DNA of 64,000 nt from Limihaloglobus sulfuriphilus (GTDB lineage Bacteria; Planctomycetota; Phycisphaerae; Sedimentisphaerales; Sedimentisphaeraceae): NCBI RefSeq assembly GCF_001999965.1, contig NZ_CP019646.1, positions 1 through 64,000 on the forward strand, given 5' to 3'. The notes beneath the pieces are model-generated. The model worked only from the letters and a program-made list of their open reading frames with translations. It did no database searches and was not told the DNA's origin. A program made the position numbers and the translations under genes. Numbering within the stretch: the first letter of the stretch is position 1; every line of letters starts with the position of its first letter. Positions 9,701-17,789 of this stretch are shown here, one piece after another.

Positions 9701-9931
9701 AGCGTTGTAATCGAGACGGTAAAACGAAGTGAAGACGGAACCGCTTTGCTGCTGCGACTCTACAACAGCCTGGCAGGCAGAGGTGAATTCAGGCTCACTG
9801 CCGGCTTCGACGTTAAAGAATGTTTCAAGTCCAATATCATGGAAGAAAACCTTGAAAAGCTCGATGTTGCGGATAATGCAGTTACACTGAACATCAAGCC
9901 GTTTGAGATATTATGCTTGAAAATAAGCTGA
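6788..9931 (+). CDS. Alpha-mannosidase, glycoside hydrolase family 38
   Basis: A 1047-aa GH38 enzyme of the long AMS1/MAN2C1-like type that releases alpha-linked mannose, with retention and a catalytic zinc. The zinc-binding HSHIDVAWLW motif begins at His256 (D260 included). The nucleophile lies in LPDVFGYSANLPQ with Asp372. A further zinc-site His is present in the NQFHDIIPGSS segment (about residues 582-592), followed by the beta-rich GH38 C-terminal domains. An N-terminal beta domain of about 250 residues precedes the catalytic barrel, as in eukaryotic cytosolic mannosidases. No signal peptide is seen, so it probably acts in the cytoplasm on imported oligosaccharides. A weak AAGG lies 8 nt upstream of the ATG. 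Confidence 0.95.
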   Translation: MLDHKTRFTLEKLTAKLELLKDKCETKAMPLGPVKYIELPDATAEPMIEPDFDDSSWQTLEAPCYWGGWRRNFTMRGVFSIPAGWCGGGCAALSFDFGSEPDLDFCHPEMLVHIDGEPLAAADRFHRLLFIPDKYCDGKEHSLAMSGYTGMLGFKRDENHQKLFMKKMDIIEFNRPAAEFTALSRAALESVRRLPEDSPARSRLLNVLDKSFTKLELSPVHTEGFMPSLEQASKMLNDGIQACGEPMDVDIHAIGHSHIDVAWLWPLAQTRNKCRRSFSTVMALMDEHRDYVFTQSQPQLYQYVLEDSPQLFEKIRQKVKQDRWEPIGGMWVEADCNISGAESLARQFLLGRGFFAEHFGQDADSPILWLPDVFGYSANLPQIIKLAGMEYFFTIKISWNQYNSLPYDSFWWQGIDGTKVLAHLGTTRESSDEREVTYNSMATPNQFYNTWAFCKQKEFHTDLMCCYGYGDGGGGPTREMLENIEHCNNMPGMPRVKHSKAIEFFDRLKEKSSDKLPIWNGELYLEYHRGTYTTQAANKKNNRRSEFGLHDAEFLSSLASVLDSDYKYPADSFTRAWQLVCLNQFHDIIPGSSIAEVYRDSDRDYAEVADIVGETSRAAIDVVCSKSHADILLINPASAARNDAAVIDAAIDDNQHLEDSCGNPVLSQKTENGMLIDCKGLNGFEVRRLSIAGGSLDAENVSVTDRTLENSFVRVCLNDAGDIESIYDKKHCREIIPDGCIANEMLAFEDRPISYDAWDIEIYYQDKVYKAEPAESIRVVEEGPLCSAIEVKRRILASTYTQRISLGANSAQIDISTDIDWREKKTLLKAAFPVDILSPEASYEIQWGHVKRSTHKNTSWDWARFESCAQKWVDLSEDDYGVSLLNDCKYGHDIQDNVIRITLLRGSTMPDADADKGRHTFKYSILPHAGRVGMETVNAGYAVNDPVIAVRNDSAAAVSQDISPLFSVDRESVVIETVKRSEDGTALLLRLYNSLAGRGEFRLTAGFDVKECFKSNIMEENLEKLDVADNAVTLNIKPFEILCLKIS

Positions 9932-9942
9932 TCAGGATAGTT

Positions 9943-10776
9943 TTACCAGCGGTTAACAGCGGCAGACGATTCGATTTTTTCTTCGATTTCGTCGGGCAGT
10001 CTGCGCATAAAATCAATTCCTGTGAGTTTTTCTATGTCGTCAACACTGCTCAGGTATTGGTCTAAATCGGCTTTTATATCACAATCCTGCGGAATGAGAA
10101 ACGCGATAACCCGAGGCGGTTCGCTCTCTTGCGGGCGGATTAAAATCTTGTAAAAGGCATCGGGTATTTCTACGCCGCTTTCGAGCCGCTGCGTATTCGA
10201 ATCAAATACAGGGCCGGTTATTACCCAGATACGGCCGTATCGGGTAGAGTACGTGTTTGCTGTCAGCTCCTCGAGTTTTCGCCATATCTGCTGGTTGTGT
10301 GCCGGCACCTGAGGGCAGATGTTGGACATGTAGAAAGTTTCGAGCTGGGCTTCTCTGCCGGCGGTTTTGCCGATGCCGTAGTTTGGTGCCATATGGCCGC
10401 GGTCAAACCCCGAATGCGTGTAGTCGTTGTGAGTGAGCTGAGAATTTGTGCGTGTGTCGCTTTTAAACCGGGAGGGGCGCTTGCCGTATTCCATGTTCCG
10501 GTTAATATCCAGAAAATACGCCGCCCAGAGCGGGCATTTCCTCGATTCGCTGTAGCCGGCTTTGTATCCGATATTCTCAAGCAGGATGTCGTAACCGCCC
10601 GCGGGGCAGCCGTAAAAGCAAAGCTCTTCATAATCATGCACCGGTATCGCGGCGGGCGGCAGCTCCCGGGCAGGCTTCACGCTCCGGCCGCAGCCGGATA
10701 AAATAATTATCGCGGCCAGAAGTGAAAAAACAGAAATCCAATCTAAGGGGAGTTTTTGTGATATTTTTCTATTCAT
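9943..10776 (-). CDS. DNA/RNA non-specific endonuclease, predicted lipoprotein
   Basis: A 277-aa beta-beta-alpha-metal nuclease of the Serratia NucA/NucG family. The signature DRGHMAPN gives D125-R126-G127-H128, with His128 as the predicted general base, and a metal-binding Asn follows in the NICPQ segment. The N-terminus is a hydrophobic signal with lipobox LSGC (Cys29), so the enzyme is probably anchored outside the cytoplasm. Likely roles are nutrient scavenging from extracellular nucleic acids or protection against incoming DNA. It converges with the upstream mannosidase (11 bp between stops), and there is no obvious terminator in the gap. Confidence 0.92.
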   Translation of the reverse strand: MNRKISQKLPLDWISVFSLLAAIIILSGCGRSVKPARELPPAAIPVHDYEELCFYGCPAGGYDILLENIGYKAGYSESRKCPLWAAYFLDINRNMEYGKRPSRFKSDTRTNSQLTHNDYTHSGFDRGHMAPNYGIGKTAGREAQLETFYMSNICPQVPAHNQQIWRKLEELTANTYSTRYGRIWVITGPVFDSNTQRLESGVEIPDAFYKILIRPQESEPPRVIAFLIPQDCDIKADLDQYLSSVDDIEKLTGIDFMRRLPDEIEEKIESSAAVNRW

Positions 10777-10806
10777 GTTTAAAATTGCCGTTCCACTGAT
10801 ATTTGG

Positions 10807-11913
10807 TTAATACTTTACAATTTTATACGCCGCTTCGATAAACGCATCTACATTTTCATCTTTTGCGCCCGCGGATATCGCCCCGCCCGTGCACAGGACA
10901 AACTTCTGGTTTTGGTTTGCCGATTCAAAGCAGTACTTCGCAGCCTTTTTTACATCTTCCGGGCTGCCTTCTATCATTACTTCGATAGGGTGTATGTTGC
11001 CGCCGAGAATTACATCCGGCAGGGCCTTTCTGTAATGGTTTATGTCGATATTCGGAGAAAACCCCATCAGCTCCTCCACATTAGCCTCGTTCAAAAGCTC
11101 GATTCCAGAGGCCACCACATCGCCGTCGGTATGGAGTGAACAGAGCTTTCTGCCTTTCCAGGTTTCAAATATCTTACCGGTATAGGGCACTACGAAATCC
11201 CTGAACAGCTCGGGCGGCAGATAAGCGCAGTAATCCTCGCCTATATCGATCTTGTCGTGGAGGTTGTTGTTTTTCAAGTTATATTCTCCCCATTGCTCGT
11301 TCGCGAATTCCAGCCATTCGAGAGCTCGTTCAAGGTAAAAGTCAAATACCCTCTTAACTTTTTGGGGCTTATCGTAAAGATCCATAAAGAAGTTTTCGGT
11401 TCCGCGGATTATAGAAAAAAGATCCATCGCCCCTGTAATACCGAGATAATAACCGACCTTCTTATGTTCGGGCAGGCGGGCGTTGAAATATTTGACCGCG
11501 TTATTGATATTCTCAACACATTCGCATTCACGCACTGGTTTGCGGCAGAAGTATTTGTCAAAATTATCAAGAGCCGGCTCAAGCACCCTGAAAGGTTGGG
11601 CGTTTGGATAATCTTCGTGAAAAGCATCAAAGTCAAAGAATATATCCATGTTGCCCACATCAATTGTAAAATCCCGAAGATCGTAAAACCTGTCATTCAC
11701 AACCTTTTGAGCGCCGAACATGACTTCCAGGTCGGTAGAGTATTTCACAGGGTCAACTTTGGCATGATAACATACAAAAGTATTGTCAAGCCAGAGCCTG
11801 AAAGGGGCGTGTTCGATTTTTTCGCCCCGCATCAGTTTGCGGTAACGGTTTACGTTGTCCTCGAGAAAATCCCGAGGTATGTCAATTTTGCCGATATCTT
11901 TTGTTTGCTGCAT
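10807..11913 (-). CDS. URO-D family protein (corrinoid methyltransferase-like)
   Basis: A 368-aa protein with the uroporphyrinogen-decarboxylase/MtaA TIM-barrel fold. The C-terminal half carries LCSLHTDGD and FVLCTGGAISAG (near residues 265 and 345), where His and Cys sit in the positions used as zinc ligands in the cobamide-dependent methyltransferase branch. True HemE hallmarks are not apparent, so demethylation of a methylated substrate is more likely than haem synthesis; the substrate is unknown. Planctomycete genomes hold many such paralogs in sugar-degradation regions. The gene is probably transcribed from the TTGACA/TAGATT promoter at 12030-12057, about 120 bp upstream of its start. 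Confidence 0.85.
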   Translation of the reverse strand: MQQTKDIGKIDIPRDFLEDNVNRYRKLMRGEKIEHAPFRLWLDNTFVCYHAKVDPVKYSTDLEVMFGAQKVVNDRFYDLRDFTIDVGNMDIFFDFDAFHEDYPNAQPFRVLEPALDNFDKYFCRKPVRECECVENINNAVKYFNARLPEHKKVGYYLGITGAMDLFSIIRGTENFFMDLYDKPQKVKRVFDFYLERALEWLEFANEQWGEYNLKNNNLHDKIDIGEDYCAYLPPELFRDFVVPYTGKIFETWKGRKLCSLHTDGDVVASGIELLNEANVEELMGFSPNIDINHYRKALPDVILGGNIHPIEVMIEGSPEDVKKAAKYCFESANQNQKFVLCTGGAISAGAKDENVDAFIEAAYKIVKY

Positions 11914-12310
11914 TGAAAACTTCTGCCTTTCTTGATTATATTGCTGTCTTAGCCAATAAGCCGCAGTCTCTGTTTTGCACCTTAAGCGGTTTTTTACTAT
12001 AGTATCAGGGTTAAATGTAATATTTTAAATCTATCATTTATTTCCAATATGTCAAGTCGTATTCTGGTAGAACATGTCAGATTCTTGAAAAATTAAACGA
12101 ATTTGTCCGTTGCGCATGTAAGGATAATATTATATTTCTCGTAACTCGCCTCAAGGTAAGTATATATGGAAGCCGCGGTAAAAAAACAAATGTAAAGATC
12201 TGTGAATTTCGTGTAAATCCGTATCAGCGTGGAAGATTTGCGTGAAAGAAAAATGCAAAAGTGAAATAATGTTCCCCTGTAAACTTTTGTAAAAAAATAA
12301 AAATAGCAGC
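11914..12310. other. AT-rich divergent intergenic region
   Basis: About 400 bp between the URO-D gene (minus) and the promoter of the second GH38-like gene (plus). It holds the minus-strand promoter at 12030-12057. Around 12195-12240 there are words resembling ATCTGTGAATTTCGTG and GTAAATCCGT, akin to the ATCTGCGAAATCTGCGG words of the array at 22564-23738. No ORF with coding character was found. Confidence 0.5.
12030..12057 (-). promoter_or_regulatory. Predicted sigma-70-type promoter for URO-D gene
   Basis: On the minus strand, TTGACA (12057-12052) and TAGATT (12035-12030) are separated by 16 bp. The -35 is followed by TATT, exactly as at the phosphoesterase promoter 17610-17637, giving a shared TTGACATATT word. 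The leader would be about 110 nt. Confidence 0.5.
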
Positions 12311-12338
12311 TTGACTTGTATTGTAAAGTTTCTATAAA
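12311..12338 (+). promoter_or_regulatory. Predicted promoter of second GH38-like gene
   Basis: TTGACT (12311-12316) and TATAAA (12333-12338) with a 16-bp spacer, giving a leader of about 95 nt before the start at 12442. Confidence 0.55.
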
Positions 12339-12380
12339 GTATTTATGTACAGTCGAGATTTTGTTCTCTTCTGAAACATA

Positions 12381-12407
12381 AAAGCCGGCGGGAGTGCTGA
12401 CGGCTTT
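12381..12407 (+). promoter_or_regulatory. Leader hairpin before second GH38-like gene
   Basis: AAAGCCG (12381-12387) pairs perfectly with CGGCTTT (12401-12407) around a 13-nt loop that contains GGGAG. It lies between the predicted transcription start and the ribosome-binding site. It does not match any riboswitch family I know. It could be an attenuator-like or protein-binding element, or chance. Confidence 0.3.
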
Positions 12408-12441
12408 GATACATTTATAAACAATGCTTTATGGAGCTAAT

Positions 12442-15264
12442 ATGTCTAAGAAAAAAGTTATGCATGTAATATCAGGCACACACTGGGACAGGGAGTGGCG
12501 GCATACTGCCGAACAGTCCAAGCCCCGCCTGGTTGACCTGGTTGATACAATGATTGAAACTCTCGAGAAAAACAAGAGTTACAAGACATTCTGTCTCGAC
12601 GGCGGACTGGTTGTGCTGGAAGATTATTTTACGGTACGCCCGGAAAACAGGCAGAGAATAAAGAAACTTATAAGCTCCGGCAGGGTTACGCTGGTTAACT
12701 GGTACACATTGCCGGATACCTTCACCGTAGCACCCGAGGCAATGGTGAGAAATATAAAGCTCGGCCAGACAATGGCCCAGGAATTTGGCGGAACGATGAG
12801 CTCTGGTTATACAGCCACATCTTACGGCCAGACTTCACAGCTTCCCCAGCTCTATCAGGGTTTCGGGATTACCAACGCGATATTCTACCGCGGCACAAAC
12901 AAGTACTTCAAATCGCTTCCTCTGATTGAATGGAGCGCCAAGGACGGCAGCAAGATACACCTGCTGCGGACATTTGACGAGGTTACAAGGACAAACTGGT
13001 TCTTCTATGTGCATCAGCCGCTGGTAGTGGGCAAGGGCACCAGAGATACCTCATATACCTATCAAAATGACCATATCCCCTCGCATTGCTGCGATGAGAT
13101 GCTTTATGAACGCGGCCTTGTCGTTCTCAAAGAGCAGGAATCATTTAACCGCTCCCCTGAAGCTCTTAAAAAGGCACTTGGCTATATTGTCGAGCAGGCC
13201 GGGCCTTATGCTGTTGCCGACAATATTCTGGCATTGAACATGGAAGACAATGATGTGCCGTTCAACCTGCTGCCTGAAATGATAAGCGAGCTTAACAAGG
13301 TTTCCGGCGACATTGAAATAGTCCAGAGCTCAATGGACGAATACATGGCCAAAATCGTCAAGGACACTGAAAACATGAAACTGCCCGCTCACCAGGGAGA
13401 GCTTCGCAATGAGGCGGTAGAGCATGGTTTCAACGGGCTTCTCGGCGCAACTCATTCTTCACGCGTGAAGCTGAAAATCTACAACGAAAAATGCGAAACC
13501 GGCCTGATTTATTACGCTGAGCCGCTTGCATCTATGGCGGCGATGCTCGGCGAGGAATACCCCGAAACAATGCTCAAGCGGGCGTGGCGGCATCTGCTGC
13601 TCAACCAGGCGCATGACAGTATCTGCGGAGCGGCGGTTGACAGGGCGCACGAGGATATGCTGTATAACTTCTCGCTTGCCGAAATGGTTGGAGAAGAAAT
13701 CACCGCACGCAGCGAGCTTGCACTTATCAGGAAGCTCAACACCGCCGCGGCATTCAAGGACGGCGATTATACGATAACCCTTTTCAACACACTCCATCAA
13801 GACAGAGAAGAAGTCCTGCCGATTATAGTAGATTTCCCGCTCAACGGCGATCAGCCGCTGAAAAATGAGTTCGGCACCTACTTTGATATCGTTGATAAAA
13901 AGGGCAAAGAGTACGAATACGAAGTGCTCGCAACTGACAAAATCAGTATCGGCGTAGAGCGTGTTCTCGACACCAAAGGCATCAGTATGCCCGCGGAGCG
14001 TAAACGCCTTCTGCTCAAGACAGACGTACCCGCAATGGGCTACAAGACGCTTGCCGTCAGGCCGCGGCCGCCAAAATACATAAAGCATCCAAAACCCGAT
14101 ACCGGCCGCGCACCAATTGCACGCGAAGACGGAGTTCTCGAGAATGAATTCATAAAGGTTACCGTTAATCCGAACGGAACTTTCTCAATGCTGCATAAGC
14201 CGACCGGCCACCTGATGGAAAAGATGCACTACTATACCGACAACGGTGAAGTGGGCAACGCTCACCTGAGCAGAATTCCTGACCGGGACTTTGTCCGCAC
14301 AACACTTGGGGCAAACGCCGCCGTTACACTTGTTGAGACTAACAACCTCCGCGGCACTTTACGCATTGACCTGAGCATCACGGTGCCTGCCGCCGCGACA
14401 GATGAAGGCAATGACAGGCTCCGCGAAGAAAAGCTGATCCCGATAACGACCTGGCTCACACTCACCAAAGACGGCCGGTACCTCAAGGTACACACAAAGC
14501 TGCACAACGAGGCGCGTGACCATCGGCTCCGCGTAAACTACCCAAGCGGCATAAAGACCAACAAGGTTGACGTTGAAAGCGCTTTTGCGGTAGATACCCG
14601 TGATATCCGGGTGACAGACACCGGCGATAATTTTGAGAAATTCTACGCCTACCAGCCCATGCAGAACTTTATTGACCTGAGCAGCCAGAAGGCATCGCTG
14701 GCGGTTCTCAACAAGGGCCTTCGCGAGTATGAAGTAAAGGACGACCCCGAGAGAACGATAGCGATAACAATGCTGCGGACACAGCGGGCGTACATGACAG
14801 CCAACAGCAAGATGACCCCGGAAGAGCTGGATCAGTACACCGGCCAGCATTCCTTCGGCACGCTTGAATATGACTACGCACTGTATCCTCACAAGGGCGG
14901 CTGGGAATCGGCCGGGGTTCTGGATATGGCGTACAAATTCAAGGTTGGCGTACATGCCGTTCAGTCTGTGCCGCACAATCTCGGCGATATGCCGGTCAGC
15001 GGTTCATTTATCACTATAACAGGTGCCAAAGACCTGGCGTTAGCTGCCCTCAAACAGGCCGATGACGGCAGCGGTGTTATACTTCGTGTCTGGAATCCGG
15101 GCGACAAAACCGTTAAGGCTTCCATAAAGACCAGGCTGCCGGTATCAAGTGCCGCCGAGTGCAAACTCAACGAGTCGGTTGAAAAAGAGCTCAAGGTAAC
15201 CCGCGGCAGCATAGCGTTCGAATCCGCACCATACAAGATTACAACGCTTCTGTTGAGATACTGA
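12442..15264 (+). CDS. GH38-like protein lacking the catalytic nucleophile Asp
   Basis: A 940-aa protein with the GH38 layout. It has the N-terminal zinc motif THWDREWR, the segment LLLNQAHDSICGAAVDRAHEDM that carries the second zinc His and the helix cap, and a beta-rich GH38 C-terminal domain. Where GH38 enzymes have the nucleophile (Y-x-P-D-S-F-G-Q), this protein reads YTATSYGQ, so the nucleophile and zinc-ligand Asp is replaced by Thr126 (numbered from 12442). It is therefore either inactive, a binding protein, or uses another mechanism. I chose ATG 12442 because GGAG at 12433-12436 sits five bases before it; an upstream in-frame ATG at 12424 has no ribosome-binding site. No signal peptide is seen. 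A strong terminator follows. Confidence 0.85.
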   Translation: MSKKKVMHVISGTHWDREWRHTAEQSKPRLVDLVDTMIETLEKNKSYKTFCLDGGLVVLEDYFTVRPENRQRIKKLISSGRVTLVNWYTLPDTFTVAPEAMVRNIKLGQTMAQEFGGTMSSGYTATSYGQTSQLPQLYQGFGITNAIFYRGTNKYFKSLPLIEWSAKDGSKIHLLRTFDEVTRTNWFFYVHQPLVVGKGTRDTSYTYQNDHIPSHCCDEMLYERGLVVLKEQESFNRSPEALKKALGYIVEQAGPYAVADNILALNMEDNDVPFNLLPEMISELNKVSGDIEIVQSSMDEYMAKIVKDTENMKLPAHQGELRNEAVEHGFNGLLGATHSSRVKLKIYNEKCETGLIYYAEPLASMAAMLGEEYPETMLKRAWRHLLLNQAHDSICGAAVDRAHEDMLYNFSLAEMVGEEITARSELALIRKLNTAAAFKDGDYTITLFNTLHQDREEVLPIIVDFPLNGDQPLKNEFGTYFDIVDKKGKEYEYEVLATDKISIGVERVLDTKGISMPAERKRLLLKTDVPAMGYKTLAVRPRPPKYIKHPKPDTGRAPIAREDGVLENEFIKVTVNPNGTFSMLHKPTGHLMEKMHYYTDNGEVGNAHLSRIPDRDFVRTTLGANAAVTLVETNNLRGTLRIDLSITVPAAATDEGNDRLREEKLIPITTWLTLTKDGRYLKVHTKLHNEARDHRLRVNYPSGIKTNKVDVESAFAVDTRDIRVTDTGDNFEKFYAYQPMQNFIDLSSQKASLAVLNKGLREYEVKDDPERTIAITMLRTQRAYMTANSKMTPEELDQYTGQHSFGTLEYDYALYPHKGGWESAGVLDMAYKFKVGVHAVQSVPHNLGDMPVSGSFITITGAKDLALAALKQADDGSGVILRVWNPGDKTVKASIKTRLPVSSAAECKLNESVEKELKVTRGSIAFESAPYKITTLLLRY

Positions 15265-15285
15265 GCGGATTAAAGCAGATTTAAC

Positions 15286-15349
15286 AAGAGTGAAGAGTCC
15301 GGGACTTAGGCTTTGGCCTGTGAAATCCTGACTCTTCACTCTTTTTTTT
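15286..15349. terminator. Bidirectional Rho-independent terminator between convergent genes
   Basis: A 14-bp perfect stem, AAGAGTGAAGAGTC (15286-15299) with GACTCTTCACTCTT (15330-15343), runs into eight Ts (15342-15349). It terminates the GH38-like gene. On the minus strand the stem is followed by TTAAATC, so it may also serve the phosphoesterase gene that ends at 15352. Confidence 0.85.
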
Positions 15350-15351
15350 GT

Positions 15352-17574
15352 TTAGAAACCGATAACAACCGTTCCTTCACCGGCGACCTGGAAGCCTACA
15401 ATATCCGGCCGGTAAGTGCCTACGTTGCGGTGTTTGCAGTTCTCCCATACCCGGGGCGAACCGGGAGCATTGAGCACCAGCATTTGCTGATAATCGCCGA
15501 TAACCTTATCCACATGTATCCGCAGCTCCTTTTTCACAGGGTCATACGGCTCTATCCTGCATGAATCAATTCCCCGCATCCTGTGCACATACGGCGTTTG
15601 AGGGCTTTTGAGCGGAACAATGATTATCTCATCAAGGTCATTGTAAGTGTTCCTCATGGGGCCGATTTTCACAGAGGCATCTTTCTGGACTGATGCCGGG
15701 GCGTTTCGTACCTGCCATGCCAGTCCGGTCTGCCTGATAAGCCAGCTCAGCCGCTCATTGCCGCCTGCATCTACCCTGACCGCGTCGCGTGATTGGATTT
15801 GGGAATCCAGTGCCAGCCGGGCCGGCTCTGTTGAAACAGCACCGCGGTGTTTGTATGTCTTGCCGGCGATGACAACAGAGGCATCTCTTGTCTGCCCCGA
15901 GGCAGCCGCGCCGCGGATGTTAAATTCATGTACCTGAACCGGAGAAGTAAGGTTTTCGAACTTTGCCTGAACAACAAGGTTTACGCAGCCCTCTCTCTGG
16001 CTGTCGCTGTAGATACTGTTCTTTGCCGCTGATTCGGGGATCTTGCAGGAGGCCTTGATAGTTGTCCTGCCGCTGCCTTTTAGGCTCACAGCCGCGGCCT
16101 TTTCCGAATGGAGCTTCTTTTTATCACTGTCGTAAACATGGAACTCAAGCGTGCATTTCACATCGCTTTTGCCCGAAGCGGTTATCTGGGCCTGGTATGT
16201 CTTACCGGGGACGCAGCGGTAGTAGCCCGCCCCGTTGCCGGTCGATGGAGAAAACAGGCTCCTCGTGTCATTGCCGCCACCCAGCGGCAGCAGCTCTATG
16301 CCGGGATTGAGGAAACGTATGCCGTCAACCTCGCCTGCGACATCCTTTGTCGGGGAGACTGCAAGTCCTGATACCGATTTGCTTTTGGACCAGCCTTCCG
16401 GCTGTTCGGCAGTTATATCGAGATTGCTGTTTTCGCTGAAAACCGGACTTGAGCAGCCTGCGATGAACAGCTCCTGTACGGAATCTTCGCCGGGGAGATG
16501 GTGATTATATGCCGGCGTTATAAGGCCGCTGCGTGCGCCGCCCATACCCCAGCTGTGAGCAAACGGGGCATTTTCATCAACGCTGGTGCGCAGCTTCATT
16601 GTGCGTGTCATATGTTCATAGCCTTTGAGCTCATCGAGGAAGCACTGCTTATTCGAGCAGTACCCCCGAACGGTAAAGCTCTGCGGCGATATCTCAAAGT
16701 ATATCCCGCCCAGCAGGCCGTCGCCGACGTTGTCATTTGGAAACGGCGGAGAAAAACCGCCGATACGTCCGTTGGAGACGAAGTATTTGCCGAACTTTTC
16801 CTCAATCTCCCAGGTGTGGTTGTGTCCGTGCATCCAGCCGATTACATTGCTGTAGCTGTTGATTATATTTAGAACCTCTTCGCTGTTTGCTACGCGGCGG
16901 TAGGTGATGCTGTCCCAGTAACGGGTTGTGTCTTTTATTGAGTTGTGAGTAAGGATAAGCGTGGTTTTGTCTTTATTGAGCTCGAGGTCAAGTCTGAGCC
17001 ATTCAAGGGATTCTGCGGTTATCAGATTCGCCGCCATAAGCTCGGGCAGAAAAACCAGATGCACGCCTTTTATGTCTATGCTGTAGTACGGCCGGCAGGT
17101 AATACTGCAAAGCTGCATTGTGCGGGCTTCGCATTCAGCGCCGCGGTAGCCGATAGTTTCGTGGTTTCCGCCGGCAACATAGAACGGCAGCTGTTTCAGG
17201 GCCGACTGCTCAAACTGTGTAAAATCGGCACGTCCCTGATCGCCGCTGTCGCCGTGGTGAATATCGCCCGTGTCGAGGAATACATCCAGCTCGTCGAATC
17301 TCTCCAGTATATTGCCGATGTTCTGGGCGATCATCACGTTTGATGGCTGGGCGGGATGTTTCCAGCCGAAATGAACATCTGAGACGATAAAGCCCTTTAA
17401 TGTTCCGCTGCCGGGATTTGGCTTTTCGCCGCGAGCGGCGGCCTGTGCGAGTAGTGAAGATTGAACAGCCGCGGAACGGTTCGAGGCAAGTGCGGTGTTA
17501 ATCCCCGTCAGCGAAGCGGTTGCGGCGCCGGCGGCGGAGATGAAGTTACGTCTGGTCAAGTTATTATCTGCCAT
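15352..17574 (-). CDS. Calcineurin-like metallophosphoesterase, Tat-exported
   Basis: A 740-aa protein with an N-terminal Tat signal (TRRNFISAAG, then an Ala-rich region), so it acts outside the cytoplasm. Residues about 60-260 hold all five calcineurin-type metal-site blocks: SDVHFGW, DTGDIHHGD, GGNHET, THNSIKD and GHNHTW, which bind two metals for phosphomono- or diester hydrolysis. The following 450 residues are beta-rich and contain Gly/Ser-rich strands, possibly carbohydrate-binding or substrate-selecting domains that I do not recognise. The end of the gene abuts the terminator at 15286-15349. A promoter with TTGACA/TAAAAT lies just upstream of its start. The substrate is unknown. Confidence 0.88.
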   Translation of the reverse strand: MADNNLTRRNFISAAGAATASLTGINTALASNRSAAVQSSLLAQAAARGEKPNPGSGTLKGFIVSDVHFGWKHPAQPSNVMIAQNIGNILERFDELDVFLDTGDIHHGDSGDQGRADFTQFEQSALKQLPFYVAGGNHETIGYRGAECEARTMQLCSITCRPYYSIDIKGVHLVFLPELMAANLITAESLEWLRLDLELNKDKTTLILTHNSIKDTTRYWDSITYRRVANSEEVLNIINSYSNVIGWMHGHNHTWEIEEKFGKYFVSNGRIGGFSPPFPNDNVGDGLLGGIYFEISPQSFTVRGYCSNKQCFLDELKGYEHMTRTMKLRTSVDENAPFAHSWGMGGARSGLITPAYNHHLPGEDSVQELFIAGCSSPVFSENSNLDITAEQPEGWSKSKSVSGLAVSPTKDVAGEVDGIRFLNPGIELLPLGGGNDTRSLFSPSTGNGAGYYRCVPGKTYQAQITASGKSDVKCTLEFHVYDSDKKKLHSEKAAAVSLKGSGRTTIKASCKIPESAAKNSIYSDSQREGCVNLVVQAKFENLTSPVQVHEFNIRGAAASGQTRDASVVIAGKTYKHRGAVSTEPARLALDSQIQSRDAVRVDAGGNERLSWLIRQTGLAWQVRNAPASVQKDASVKIGPMRNTYNDLDEIIIVPLKSPQTPYVHRMRGIDSCRIEPYDPVKKELRIHVDKVIGDYQQMLVLNAPGSPRVWENCKHRNVGTYRPDIVGFQVAGEGTVVIGF

Positions 17575-17609
17575 GTTTTAGCCTTTCTAAATGATTGTGA
17601 TATAACTTA

Positions 17610-17637
17610 ATTTTACCATTACCCCTGAATATGTCAA
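17610..17637 (-). promoter_or_regulatory. Predicted promoter of the metallophosphoesterase
   Basis: On the minus strand, TTGACA (17637-17632) and TAAAAT (17615-17610) with a 16-bp spacer, about 35 bp from the start codon. The -35 is followed by TATT as in the promoter at 12030-12057. Confidence 0.6.
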
Positions 17638-17706
17638 TATTATATGTTTACATTTGTTGATATATTTCAGTGCGGGGATTTAATAAACTCTGCCGGCATT
17701 TTAAGA

Positions 17707-17734
17707 TTGAAAACAGCATAAGGCATACTATAAT
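17707..17734 (+). promoter_or_regulatory. Predicted promoter of the FGE-like/hydrolase gene
   Basis: TTGAAA (17707-17712), 16-bp spacer, TATAAT (17729-17734). It lies 55 bp before the ATG at 17790, back to back with the phosphoesterase promoter. Confidence 0.6.
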
Positions 17735-17789
17735 CAGATTGATAGATGCTTGATCTAACGAATAAACCGAATTATAAAGGAAAAATGGA

